A model generated the notes under the pieces. The model worked only from the letters and a program-made list of their open reading frames with translations, did not search any database and was not told the DNA's origin. A DNA stretch of 64,000 bases from Pasteurella sp049941595 (GTDB lineage: Bacteria > Pseudomonadota > Gammaproteobacteria > Enterobacterales > Pasteurellaceae): positions 280,177-344,176 of the forward strand of contig JBNFNA010000003.1 of assembly GCA_049941595.1 (NCBI GenBank), in the 5' to 3' direction. This document shows positions 45,930 to 54,209 of this stretch, piece after piece. Position numbers and translations under genes: made by a program. How positions within the stretch are numbered: position 1 is the stretch's first letter; each line of letters starts with the position of its first letter.

Positions 45930-46261
45930 AATCACCTCAATCTAAAAGAAAAATAAAAATGCTGTAAAAACAAGCACATTTAAACTAACCGCCTTATAAA
46001 ATGGAGTAAAGAACGAGATGCCTATATTTAGAGTGCGGTCACAAATTTTGTTTTAAAAGTGAAATAAATCTCCATTTATGTACAAAAAACAACAAATAAT
46101 TAACATAACATTAAACAAAAGATAGATTTTTGATAAATAAGCAAAATTTAGCTATTTATTAATGAAGTGAAATAAAGAGAAAAGCAGTAAATACCAGAGC
46201 TCAAGCCATTCACAATAAAATGAGAAAATAAAAAGTGCGGTCAATTTATAAAAAATTTTCC
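45930..46261. other. Sialidase upstream region
   Basis: This roughly 330-base stretch has no gene. It contains a weak CRP-like site (TGTAA-N6-GCACA, 45963-45978, 8 of 10), a degenerate uptake signal near 46031 (AGTGCGGT preceded by G), and an exact one at 46233. The rest is AT-rich with no strong promoter I could single out. Confidence 0.5.
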
Positions 46262-46300
46262 ATAAAAAATAACCGCTCTTGAGAAACTCTTGAGCGGTTA
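46262..46300 (-). terminator. Terminator of miaB
   Basis: AACCGCTC and GAGCGGTT form a stem around a GAG-AAA-CTC inner hairpin; on the minus strand ATTTTTTATGG follows. It lies 20 bp after the miaB stop. Confidence 0.8.
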
Positions 46301-46319
46301 AAATATGAATAGACAATGA

Positions 46320-47744
46320 TTAAGCGTGATAACGACCAACACCTAACTCATCTTCTTTACGTGTACGGTTAATCACTGCTTGTGGTGATTGAACAACACG
46401 TAAGCCCATTTGATCTTCAGTACGCACTACATCACCACGTAATGAGTTGGTAAATACATCGGTGATTTTAATGTCTACAAACTTACCGATCATATCTGGT
46501 GTACCCACAAAGTTCACGATACGGTTAGTTTCTGTACGGCCAGTCAATTCCATTAAATCTTTCTTCGATGGACCTTCAACTAACACACGTTGTTCCGTGC
46601 CTAACATCGCACGGCTGAACTGCGCAGCTTGGTTATTAATGCGTTGTTGCAACACATATAAACGTTGCTTTTTCTCATCTTCGCTCACATCATCTGGCAT
46701 ATCTGCAGCTGGCGTGCCAGGACGTGCAGAATAGATAAAACTGAAGCTCATATCAAAATTCACTTGTGCAATTAAATTCATTGTTTGCTCAAAGTCTTCT
46801 GCGGTTTCACCTGGGAAGCCTACGATGAAATCAGAGCTAATTTGAATTTCTGGACGCACCGCTCTTAATTTACGGATGATCGATTTATATTCTAATGCAG
46901 TGTGGTTACGTTTCATCATTGATAACACGCGGTCTGAACCACTTTGCACTGGTAAGTGCAAGAAACTCACGAGCTCAGGTGTGTCACGATAAACATCAAT
47001 AATATCATCAGTAAACTCAATCGGGTGGCTTGTTGTGAAACGTAAGCGATCGATACCATCAATTGCCGCCACTAAACGTAACAATTCTGCGAAAGTACAG
47101 ATACCATCATCGTGTGTTGCACCACGATATGCGTTTACGTTTTGGCCTAATAAATTCACTTCACGCACGCCTTGTTCTGCTAATTGTGCAATTTCAAATA
47201 ACACATCGTCTACTGGGCGGCTTACTTCTTCACCACGGGTGTAAGGCACTACACAGAAAGAGCAATATTTATTACAGCCTTCCATAATCGAAACGAAAGC
47301 CGTTGGGCCTTCCGCACGTGGCTCAGGCAAGCGGTCGAATTTTTCAATTTCAGGGAAACTCACATCCACCACCGAACTTTTACCACCACGAATTTGGTTG
47401 ATCATCTCAGGTAAACGGTGCAATGTTTGTGGTCCAAAAATAATATCAACATAAGGCGCACGCGTACGAATATGCTCGCCTTCTTGTGAAGCTACACAAC
47501 CACCAACGCCAATCACCAAACCTGGTTTTTGCTTTTTCAATTCTTTCCAACGGCCTAATTGGTGGAATACTTTTTCCTGTGCTTTTTCACGAATTGAGCA
47601 AGTGTTTAACAATAACACATCTGCTTCTTCTGGAATTTCTGTAAGTTCTAAGCCGTGAGTGCTATTCAATAAATCAGCCATTTTTGATGAATCGTATTCG
47701 TTCATCTGACAGCCCCACGTTTTAATATGTAATTTTTGCGTCAT
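46320..47744 (-). CDS. miaB: tRNA-2-methylthio-N6-dimethylallyladenosine synthase
   Basis: MiaB (474 residues) is a radical-SAM methylthiotransferase acting on i6A37 of tRNAs. The N-terminal UPF0004 domain has TWGCQMNEYDSSKM, NTCSIREKAQEK and the third cysteine in GVGGCVASQEG. The radical-SAM motif is CNKYCSFCVVPYTRG, and a C-terminal TRAM domain (about 380-440) follows. It is divergent from ubiF, as in E. coli. Confidence 0.96.
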   Translation of the reverse strand: MTQKLHIKTWGCQMNEYDSSKMADLLNSTHGLELTEIPEEADVLLLNTCSIREKAQEKVFHQLGRWKELKKQKPGLVIGVGGCVASQEGEHIRTRAPYVDIIFGPQTLHRLPEMINQIRGGKSSVVDVSFPEIEKFDRLPEPRAEGPTAFVSIMEGCNKYCSFCVVPYTRGEEVSRPVDDVLFEIAQLAEQGVREVNLLGQNVNAYRGATHDDGICTFAELLRLVAAIDGIDRLRFTTSHPIEFTDDIIDVYRDTPELVSFLHLPVQSGSDRVLSMMKRNHTALEYKSIIRKLRAVRPEIQISSDFIVGFPGETAEDFEQTMNLIAQVNFDMSFSFIYSARPGTPAADMPDDVSEDEKKQRLYVLQQRINNQAAQFSRAMLGTEQRVLVEGPSKKDLMELTGRTETNRIVNFVGTPDMIGKFVDIKITDVFTNSLRGDVVRTEDQMGLRVVQSPQAVINRTRKEDELGVGRYHA

Positions 47745-47889
47745 ATCGTTTAAAAATTCAGTTAGCCTATAAAAATTTGACTGGCTATTTTACAGGCTTG
47801 TCCTTATGCTGGCTAGCTAAAAAAGAGATTTCTTTTGAATTTTCCTCTTTGGCGGTAGAATAAGCCTCAAAAAAGAAAAGGAACACCTA

Positions 47890-49062
47890 ATGGAAGTCAT
47901 ACAAAAAGAAATTATCGTTGTTGGTGGCGGTATGGTTGGTGCAGCTTGTGCCTTAGGCTTAGGGCAACAAGGACGAAACGTGCAACTTATCGAACACGCA
48001 CCTTTGCCAGAATTCGTCCCGAATTCCCCTTATGATCTTCGCATTTCAGCGATCAGTGCTGCCTCTGTCAATCTATTAACTCAACTCAATGCGTGGCAAT
48101 ACATTGAAAACACAAGAGTTTGCCCGTATCGTGCATTAGAAACCTGGGAAATTGATGGTTTCTCAACCTATTTTCATAGTCAAGAACTCAACTTACCTGA
48201 ACTTGGATTTATGGTGGAAAATAATCTGATCCAATTGGGCTTATGGCAAGCTATTTCCACCATCGAGAATATTAAAACGACCATTTCCCCCATTCAACAA
48301 ATCGCAAAGTGCGGTGAAAATTGGCAGATTTTTTTAGCGAATGGTGAAGCCTATCAAGCACCACTTGTAATCGCAGCAGATGGTGCAAATTCAAAGCTCC
48401 GTAGCATCGCAGGCATCGGGCTTACAGGCTGGCAATATCGTCAAACTTGTATGTTGATTACAGTGACCACTGAATTTGAACAACAAGATATCACTTGGCA
48501 GCAATTCTACTCATCTGGTCCTCGTGCTTTTTTGCCCCTATTAGGCAATAACGCTTGCTTAGTGTGGTATGACTCGCCAGAACGTATTCGTGAACTCAAA
48601 CAACTTTCACCAGAAAAATTGGCTGAAGAAATCGAGCAGCATTTCCCGAGCAGATTAGGCAAAGTCAACGTACAAAGTGCGAATAGCTTTGAGCTAACAC
48701 GTCGCCACGCACAGGATTATTTCAAACAAGGGATCGTATTAGTCGGCGATGCAGCACATACAATTAACCCGCTTGCAGGACAAGGCGTAAACTTAGGCTT
48801 TAAAGATGTGAAAGCATTACTTGAAGTATTAGAAAGTGCGGTAAAAAATGGCGAAGATTTTGCAAGCGATAAGATACTCGCTAAATATGAACGCAAACGC
48901 AAGCCAGATAATTTGCTAATGCAATCAGGAATGGACATTTTTTACAAGGCATTTAAAGAAGACATTCTGCCTTTGAAAATTGCACGCAATCTTGCCTTGT
49001 TTGCAGCGAATAAAGCCACGCCACTGAAAAAACAAGCCTTAAAATATGCGTTAGGCTTATAA
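47890..49062 (+). CDS. ubiF: Ubiquinone hydroxylase UbiF
   Basis: This 390-residue FAD-dependent monooxygenase of the UbiH/UbiF/UbiI family hydroxylates the ubiquinone ring at C-6. The FAD motifs VVGGGMVGAACALGLG and LVGDAAHTINPLAGQGVNLG are intact. The closest match I recall is E. coli UbiF: the same length, the DLRISAISAASVNLL block and an identical ALKYALGL C-terminus. The miaB-ubiF divergent pair supports this. UbiH and UbiI are the alternatives. Two uptake signals lie within it. Confidence 0.9.
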   Translation: MEVIQKEIIVVGGGMVGAACALGLGQQGRNVQLIEHAPLPEFVPNSPYDLRISAISAASVNLLTQLNAWQYIENTRVCPYRALETWEIDGFSTYFHSQELNLPELGFMVENNLIQLGLWQAISTIENIKTTISPIQQIAKCGENWQIFLANGEAYQAPLVIAADGANSKLRSIAGIGLTGWQYRQTCMLITVTTEFEQQDITWQQFYSSGPRAFLPLLGNNACLVWYDSPERIRELKQLSPEKLAEEIEQHFPSRLGKVNVQSANSFELTRRHAQDYFKQGIVLVGDAAHTINPLAGQGVNLGFKDVKALLEVLESAVKNGEDFASDKILAKYERKRKPDNLLMQSGMDIFYKAFKEDILPLKIARNLALFAANKATPLKKQALKYALGL

Positions 49063-49076
49063 AAATTGTGATAAAC

Positions 49077-49107
49077 AAAAAGCCCTTGAATAGTTTCAGG
49101 GGCTTTT
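49077..49107. terminator. Terminator between ubiF and rpsO
   Basis: AAAAGCCC-TGAA and TTCA-GGGCTTTT form a stem with one mismatch and T-runs on both strands, between convergent genes. Confidence 0.78.
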
Positions 49108-49131
49108 GTTTGGTATAAATCCTAATAAAAA

Positions 49132-49401
49132 TTAGCGACGTAAACCTAAACGAGCGATAGTTGAAGTGTAAAGCTCAAGATTAGTACGTTTTAAGTAATC
49201 TAAAAGTTTACGACGACGAGAAACCATACGCAATAAACCACGACGACCGTGGTGATCTTTTTTGTGTGTTGCAAAGTGAGATTGTAAGTGGTTAATTTGT
49301 GCAGTTAATAATGCGATTTGCACTTCTGATGAACCAGTATCTTTTGCATCACGACCAAACTCAGCAACGATTGCTGCTTTTTTTTCTGTACTTAGAGACA
49401 T
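49132..49401 (-). CDS. rpsO: 30S ribosomal protein S15
   Basis: S15 (89 residues) binds 16S rRNA early in assembly. LSTEKKAAIVAEFGRDAKDT, GSSEVQIALLTAQINHL, HKKDHHGRRGLLRMVSRRRK and LDYLKRT are the canonical sequence. pnp, which follows rpsO in many relatives, is not adjacent here; the haem operon is next upstream on the same strand. Confidence 0.97.
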   Translation of the reverse strand: MSLSTEKKAAIVAEFGRDAKDTGSSEVQIALLTAQINHLQSHFATHKKDHHGRRGLLRMVSRRRKLLDYLKRTNLELYTSTIARLGLRR

Positions 49402-49540
49402 TTGATAACTCCTAAAAGTTAAGTTTAAAATACATCGATAGCCGATCTCTAATCCAGCTACGACAAAGGAATGTGAATTTTAGCATTGATTGACAGAAAA
49501 GCAATAAATCTTTGCGAAAAAGCACTGCACTTTTCAAGGA

Positions 49541-49566
49541 AAAAGCCTGCATTCGCAGGCTTTTAA
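49541..49566 (-). terminator. Terminator of the hut-receptor operon
   Basis: AAAAGCCTGC and GCAGGCTTTT form a perfect 10-bp stem followed on the minus strand by TTCC, directly after the receptor stop codon. Confidence 0.8.
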
Positions 49567-49568
49567 GA

Positions 49569-52500
49569 TTAGAAAGTAACTTCAGCACTTAATTTATAAT
49601 TGCGACCAGGTGAGTAGAAACGGTTTATACCGGCACCTGTACGCTGATCGATTAAATTACTTGTACCAAATGGACGAATTGAACGAGCTGAATCCCAAGT
49701 TAAATATTTCTTATTCGTCAGATTATAAACACCAAACTGTAAAGTCACATTTTTAATTGGTTTCGCATAAGCAATCACATCGAATAATGTATACGCATTA
49801 CTACGCCATCTTTGGGTACTGTCTTTTACAATACGATCTTTTTCAGGAATATTCGCCTCTACCTCTTTATTTTTTTGCGCTTCCCAAAACATATTATAAG
49901 TATCACGTGCTTTTTTACTGCCAACCTGCGTAACAAGTAAATCTACACCAAACTTTCCACTTTTATGATCATACCCCACACCATAAATAGCTGTTTTAGG
50001 TTGAATAGCATTAATTGGGATATTACCATTCATTTTACCCTTTTGATAAGTAAACTTATAACTAAGATTAAGCCCCTCTAATGCTTTAAAGGCATAACCT
50101 ACATTGAATCTTGAATTAACTTCAATACCAGTTACCTTAGCATCTTGCATATTACGGTTCTGATAAATTGGCACATCTTTTGCAGTAGCTTCTCCACCAT
50201 GTTCATTTTTTATATCTTTTAAACCGACAAAAACTAAATCAAGAAAATTATCATATTTTGTACGGAAAAGACTGGTACTAATGAATCCCATCTGACCATG
50301 TAACGTAAACGCCACTTCTCCTGTCTTAGATGTTTCCTTGTTCAAATCTAAGTTTGGTAAAATAGTAAAATCAGGATGTACAAATGTGAAATAAATTTCA
50401 TCAGATGTCGGTGCTCTGAAGCCTTTTGCATACTTTAATTGAACTCTAAAATTATCAGATGGATCAATAGTGGAGGTCAAAGAATAAGATGTTGCCGAAT
50501 ATTTTTTCGGTTGTGCAAAAGCATCAATATTTGCTTGATGACGAGCTAATTTATTTTTTTCATCAACAGATTTATTTTCTTCGATAATTGCTTTCCTCTC
50601 AGTATTTTTCTTATTCCATTCTACTAAATCAGCCTTATATTTTGGATCATCCATTTTCTTATCATAATCCCACCACTTTGGACTATCTCCTATAACTGGA
50701 ACCTCTTTCTTTTTATAAGGAGGTTCAAAATTTTTGGCTAATCCAGCTACCATATCACTTGGAATTTTCGGTGTAACTCCTACAACATAATGTGGCTGAT
50801 ATTTAGTACGATCATAACGATATCCTAACTCAAAACTTAATGAATCATTAAGTTTCATATTATTGTTAAAATAAATCGCACCATTTTTCGCTTCCACTGG
50901 TACTAAGAAAGAAAACACTGGCTCAGTTTTTGGACAAAGTGTCCAAGGGTTATAGCTAAGATCTTCGCAGGTTTTAATTGATTTATCGTCCTTAACGCCA
51001 GGAAAAGCTGTTACCCACCACTGAGGATTACGTCCATAATAACCCTCTTTGTTTATCATTTCCTTTTTGCTTTTACTATAAGCACCACCGTACTCAAGAT
51101 TGTTTTCAATATTAAATACTGTAAATTGTTTAGTAAGATCAAGATTTAACTGTTTTAAATTTGTATTTAAATCTCGCTCACGCCAAAAGTTTTTTAAATA
51201 ACCAGGGGAATTAGGGATAGTGATCCAAGTTTCATCTTTTCCATATAAGCGAGTTGGATTTGTTGCAAAGGTTTTACCATTAAATTCCTGTTTAGTAGTT
51301 AAATTTACCTCTGCTTTTACGGGTTCATCACTTGCGTACCGATATTTATAAACAGATATAGGTTTTTCACAATTAAAAATTGAACAATCAAACCAAAATT
51401 CTCTTACCCTTTTCCCGTTAAACGCAGTTCCCTGTTCAAAAGGCTTATCATTTTTATCTACTACGTGCTGTGTATTTACTGTATAAGTACCAATAGTAGG
51501 AGAATGCACCTCTGCCTCATGTAATTTTAATCTAACAGGATCTCCATTTTTATCCACAATTTCTCCATTCTTAACATCAAGACCTAATGGATTTGCAATA
51601 TCATTACAATTACTTCCATCACAATAATCTTCTGTTCTTGCTCTATTGGTAATTTTTTGTTCAGAATAAGCTATCTTTAAAGTATCCCATAAAGGTGTAT
51701 TTGTATAATTCTCATAGCTAAATGCTAAATTACGTCTTGTACTCTTATCTTTCGTATGACGAAGAGACTGTTTATCGAAATTGATTTCAGAACCATCATT
51801 TAATACATAAGAAAAATCATGTCCGTTCGATTTATTTTTAAAATCATCATATGCAACAGTGAAACGATGATTTTCATTTGGGGAGAAAGAAAACTTTATC
51901 AATGTACTATCTTTTTCTATCTGATAAGGATCGGCTTTCTCTCTTTTTTTTCCTTGCACTAGAGGATTATAATTTTTATAACCGAAATTTTCTAATTCAT
52001 GACCATCACGGTTTGTTTTTACCACTAATGCATCAAACCATTTATAACGACCAGCTACAGTGAAGGTATCTAAATATTGATCGTCTGCGGAGTTATAGCC
52101 TTTTTTATAAGAAAGGTGCCAATCTTTTTCTGTTAATAAATCTCGGGCATCTTTAGTTTCAAAAATAACAGCACCACCTAAAGCACCACTACCTGCTTTA
52201 ACGGAACTAGCTCCCTTGTTAATTGATACTTGTTTAAGAGTTTCAATTTCTACACTATTTCTCGTATTGTTAAAATTGCCGTAGCCTTCAAATAATTCTT
52301 TAAATCCTTGAGAAGAAAGCGTTTCGGCTTGGTGAAGCCCATCTACCGTAATCGCAACACGGTTTTCATCCACACCACGAATTGCATAACCACTCGAACC
52401 AAAGCGTCCTGCTTCAACAACTGTAACACCTGTTTCATAACGCACTAAATCTCGGCTATCTTGTACCTGTTGACGCTTTAATTGACTCGATGTCTTAATA

Positions 52501-52673
52501 GTTTCGCCAACTTTTTTATCTTTCACACTGATTTCATCTTGTTGTGAAGTCACAGTGATTGTATCAAGCTCTTCCGCTGTATTTTTCTCAGCATCTGCTA
52601 AGGTTGCTCCGCAATAACTAAATAACGCTAAGGTAATTGCTGAAAATTTAATGGTTCGATTTGATATATGCAT
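49569..52673 (-). CDS. hgbA: TonB-dependent haemoglobin receptor (HgbA-like)
   Basis: This 1034-residue outer-membrane receptor has a signal peptide (about 1-27), a TonB box (LDTITVTS), a plug (RDLVRYETGVTVVEAG, GSGALGGAVIFETKDARD), and a barrel with FRAPTSDEIYFTFVHPDF. It ends in SPGRNYKLSAEVTF. A charged insert near residues 645-720 (Lys/Asp/Glu-rich) and Cys pairs (CDGSNC, CSIFNC) mark the loops. It is the third gene of a hutX-hutZ-receptor unit, which argues for haem or haemoglobin uptake. It lacks CCAA repeats. It is a paralogue of the receptor at 12436-15417. The symbol follows the P. multocida naming from memory. Confidence 0.85.
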   Translation of the reverse strand: MHISNRTIKFSAITLALFSYCGATLADAEKNTAEELDTITVTSQQDEISVKDKKVGETIKTSSQLKRQQVQDSRDLVRYETGVTVVEAGRFGSSGYAIRGVDENRVAITVDGLHQAETLSSQGFKELFEGYGNFNNTRNSVEIETLKQVSINKGASSVKAGSGALGGAVIFETKDARDLLTEKDWHLSYKKGYNSADDQYLDTFTVAGRYKWFDALVVKTNRDGHELENFGYKNYNPLVQGKKREKADPYQIEKDSTLIKFSFSPNENHRFTVAYDDFKNKSNGHDFSYVLNDGSEINFDKQSLRHTKDKSTRRNLAFSYENYTNTPLWDTLKIAYSEQKITNRARTEDYCDGSNCNDIANPLGLDVKNGEIVDKNGDPVRLKLHEAEVHSPTIGTYTVNTQHVVDKNDKPFEQGTAFNGKRVREFWFDCSIFNCEKPISVYKYRYASDEPVKAEVNLTTKQEFNGKTFATNPTRLYGKDETWITIPNSPGYLKNFWRERDLNTNLKQLNLDLTKQFTVFNIENNLEYGGAYSKSKKEMINKEGYYGRNPQWWVTAFPGVKDDKSIKTCEDLSYNPWTLCPKTEPVFSFLVPVEAKNGAIYFNNNMKLNDSLSFELGYRYDRTKYQPHYVVGVTPKIPSDMVAGLAKNFEPPYKKKEVPVIGDSPKWWDYDKKMDDPKYKADLVEWNKKNTERKAIIEENKSVDEKNKLARHQANIDAFAQPKKYSATSYSLTSTIDPSDNFRVQLKYAKGFRAPTSDEIYFTFVHPDFTILPNLDLNKETSKTGEVAFTLHGQMGFISTSLFRTKYDNFLDLVFVGLKDIKNEHGGEATAKDVPIYQNRNMQDAKVTGIEVNSRFNVGYAFKALEGLNLSYKFTYQKGKMNGNIPINAIQPKTAIYGVGYDHKSGKFGVDLLVTQVGSKKARDTYNMFWEAQKNKEVEANIPEKDRIVKDSTQRWRSNAYTLFDVIAYAKPIKNVTLQFGVYNLTNKKYLTWDSARSIRPFGTSNLIDQRTGAGINRFYSPGRNYKLSAEVTF

Positions 52674-52713
52674 TTTTCTATCCTTAAATAAATACCCTAA
52701 AAAGTATGGATGA

Positions 52714-53232
52714 TTATGATTCTTGGTGACCTTCCACTAGATGAACAAAACTAACAAGATCATCATTGCTTACTTGGAATGCCTGGCCAAAACCTTTTAC
52801 AAATAATCCTTGTGATGGTTTAAAACTAAACAAATGGAAGTCTTTCATGCGGGACAGTTCATCCATTAATTCTCCATGACGGGCTTTTAGTGCTTCAACT
52901 CCAGCTTTCCATTCTTCCGTTTCTCTTTCCACAACGCGCGCAACAGCATCAAATGATAAACGGCGACGTGCAAAAATCTGGCGGCTCTTACTTTCATCTT
53001 CAATTAACATCAATGAAACTTTTGGCACTTCTTGTAAATTGCGCGCATGACGTGCAATTGTTGATATAAAAACTTGATACTCACCATTACTAATAGCAAA
53101 AGGCGCATAGCTCACATTTGGATTACCATCTGCACCAACGGTTGCAAGCATCAAAGTTTTAGATTGTGCTTTTAACTCTTGAATTTCTGGTCCTAAACGA
53201 TTTTGTAATACTTCTTGACGATTAGTTGTCAT
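52714..53232 (-). CDS. hutZ: Haem utilisation protein HutZ (HugZ family)
   Basis: This 172-residue split-barrel, FMN-reductase-like protein belongs to the HutZ/HugZ haem-binding and haem-degrading family. It starts MTTNRQEVLQNRLGPEIQEL. LMLATVGADGNPNVSYAPF and ISTIARHARNLQEVPKVSLM are the family core; the ARRRLSFDAVARVVER segment and a C-terminal His (VEGHQES) follow. It probably handles haem in the cytoplasm after uptake. It is 22 bp downstream of hutX and 40 bp upstream of the receptor. Confidence 0.88.
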   Translation of the reverse strand: MTTNRQEVLQNRLGPEIQELKAQSKTLMLATVGADGNPNVSYAPFAISNGEYQVFISTIARHARNLQEVPKVSLMLIEDESKSRQIFARRRLSFDAVARVVERETEEWKAGVEALKARHGELMDELSRMKDFHLFSFKPSQGLFVKGFGQAFQVSNDDLVSFVHLVEGHQES

Positions 53233-53254
53233 TTTTCTTCCTTTATAACTGTAA

Positions 53255-53743
53255 TTAGATGAATTGCTTAAATTTTTCTACTTGTTCTGGGAACAAGTTA
53301 CGCTCATCATCACGACCTAAATACACTTTAAAAATGGTTTGATTATTATTTGCAATAAATGCAATGTTGTAGCTTTCTTTGCCACGGAAAGGCAAGCTAA
53401 CAAAAGCAATCTTCGCAATATTGTCTAGTTTAAGGTGACCGTGCAATGTGCCTTCTTCACCTTTCATATTCAGATTGTAGTAGCCTCTGCCCACGATACC
53501 TGTTGGAAAACGATCTTTAATTTCAAAGATTGAACCTTCTTTCTCAATAATTGTGGTAAAAATGCCCCAACCACTAATTTCTGCTAAAATTTCTTCCGCT
53601 CTTTCACCCGAAAATACGCGAACAAATTGATCTGGAAGTGAACATAAAATTTCACCTTCTGGTTTTTCAAAATGTGCCGCCATATCTAATGTAATAGCTA
53701 AAGGATTTTTTTCGATATAGCTTGCAAGCTGCTCTTTTAACAT
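53255..53743 (-). CDS. hutX: Cytosolic haem carrier HutX
   Basis: HutX (162 residues) carries haem in the cytosol and passes it to HutZ in Vibrio. The family blocks are visible: SLPDQFVRVFSGERAEEILA, the GWGIFTTIIEKEGSIFEIK stretch, GRGYYNLNMKGEEGTLHGH, and SYNIAFIANNNQTIFKVYLGRDDERN. A possible Fur site and a palindrome lie upstream. hutW, which accompanies hutX and hutZ in Vibrio, is absent here. Confidence 0.87.
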   Translation of the reverse strand: MLKEQLASYIEKNPLAITLDMAAHFEKPEGEILCSLPDQFVRVFSGERAEEILAEISGWGIFTTIIEKEGSIFEIKDRFPTGIVGRGYYNLNMKGEEGTLHGHLKLDNIAKIAFVSLPFRGKESYNIAFIANNNQTIFKVYLGRDDERNLFPEQVEKFKQFI

Positions 53744-53769
53744 AGTAATTTTACCTTTCCAATTGAGAA

Positions 53770-53789
53770 GTGATTCAGGACTGAATCAC
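53770..53789. repeat. 20-bp palindrome in the hutX leader
   Basis: GTGATTCAG-GA-CTGAATCAC is a perfect 9-2-9 inverted repeat 27-46 bp upstream of the hutX start, between it and the Fur-like box. It could be a repressor operator or a leader hairpin. I cannot assign a protein to it. Confidence 0.6.
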
Positions 53790-53803
53790 ACTTTTATTAA
53801 AAT

Positions 53804-53818
53804 TGATAATAGTTCTTA
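53804..53818 (-). promoter_or_regulatory. Candidate Fur box of the hut operon
   Basis: TGATAATAGTTCTTA matches the 7-1-7 Fur palindrome at 11 of 14 positions, one half perfectly. It lies about 61 bp upstream of hutX, on the expected side of the haem operon. Confidence 0.45.
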
Positions 53819-53990
53819 ATTATATTTGTAATTAATTTTTTTTCAAAATAAATTACGCACTTTTTGCATAAAATGTGAAGTAGTTCTCTTTATTACATAA
53901 TAACTTATACAGAATATGGAGTATTATTAGAGGATGAGGGGATATAATGGCGAAAATAAATACAATCAAATAACGAGTAAAATTTTTTAC

Positions 53991-54018
53991 TTGTCAGCTT
54001 AAAATGAAAAGGTATAAT
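53991..54018 (+). promoter_or_regulatory. Sigma-70 promoter of tRNA-Leu
   Basis: TTGTCA (53991-53996) and TATAAT (54013-54018) are spaced by 16 bp. The tRNA begins 32 bp after the -10 box. Confidence 0.75.
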
Positions 54019-54050
54019 ACCGACCTATCTTAATGATGTTTATCAATACT

Positions 54051-54135
54051 GCCTGGGTGGCGAAATTGGTAGACGCAGTTGATTCAAAATCAACCGCCTT
54101 CGGGTGTGCCGGTTCGAGTCCGGCCCTAGGCACCA
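54051..54135 (+). tRNA. tRNA-Leu (anticodon CAA)
   Basis: This 85-nt sequence, ending in encoded CCA, folds as a class-II leucine tRNA. The acceptor stem is GCCTGGG with CCTAGGC (one G-U pair). The D arm contains GGCGAAATTGGTAGACGC. The anticodon stem is GTTGA/TCAAC around the loop TTCAAAA, giving anticodon CAA. The long variable arm is CCGCCTTCGGGTG, and the T arm is GGTTCGAGTCC. Apart from the acceptor stem and variable arm it is nearly identical to E. coli leuX. Confidence 0.95.
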
Positions 54136-54156
54136 TTGATAAACAGCATTAAGCAC

Positions 54157-54183
54157 AAAAGCCGACTTTAAGTCGGCTTTTCC
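54157..54183. terminator. Bidirectional terminator between tRNA-Leu and ugd
   Basis: AAAAGCCGACTT and AAGTCGGCTTTT form a perfect 12-bp stem with a short loop. It ends the tRNA transcript and the leftward ugd operon. Confidence 0.86.
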
Positions 54184-54209
54184 ATTTCTAAATCCTGTAA
54201 GTTAGATGC

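Noticed and set aside
12436..52673. Looked for CCAA or other short-tandem phase-variation tracts in the two receptor genes.
   Set aside because: None is visible near either start or elsewhere in the genes.
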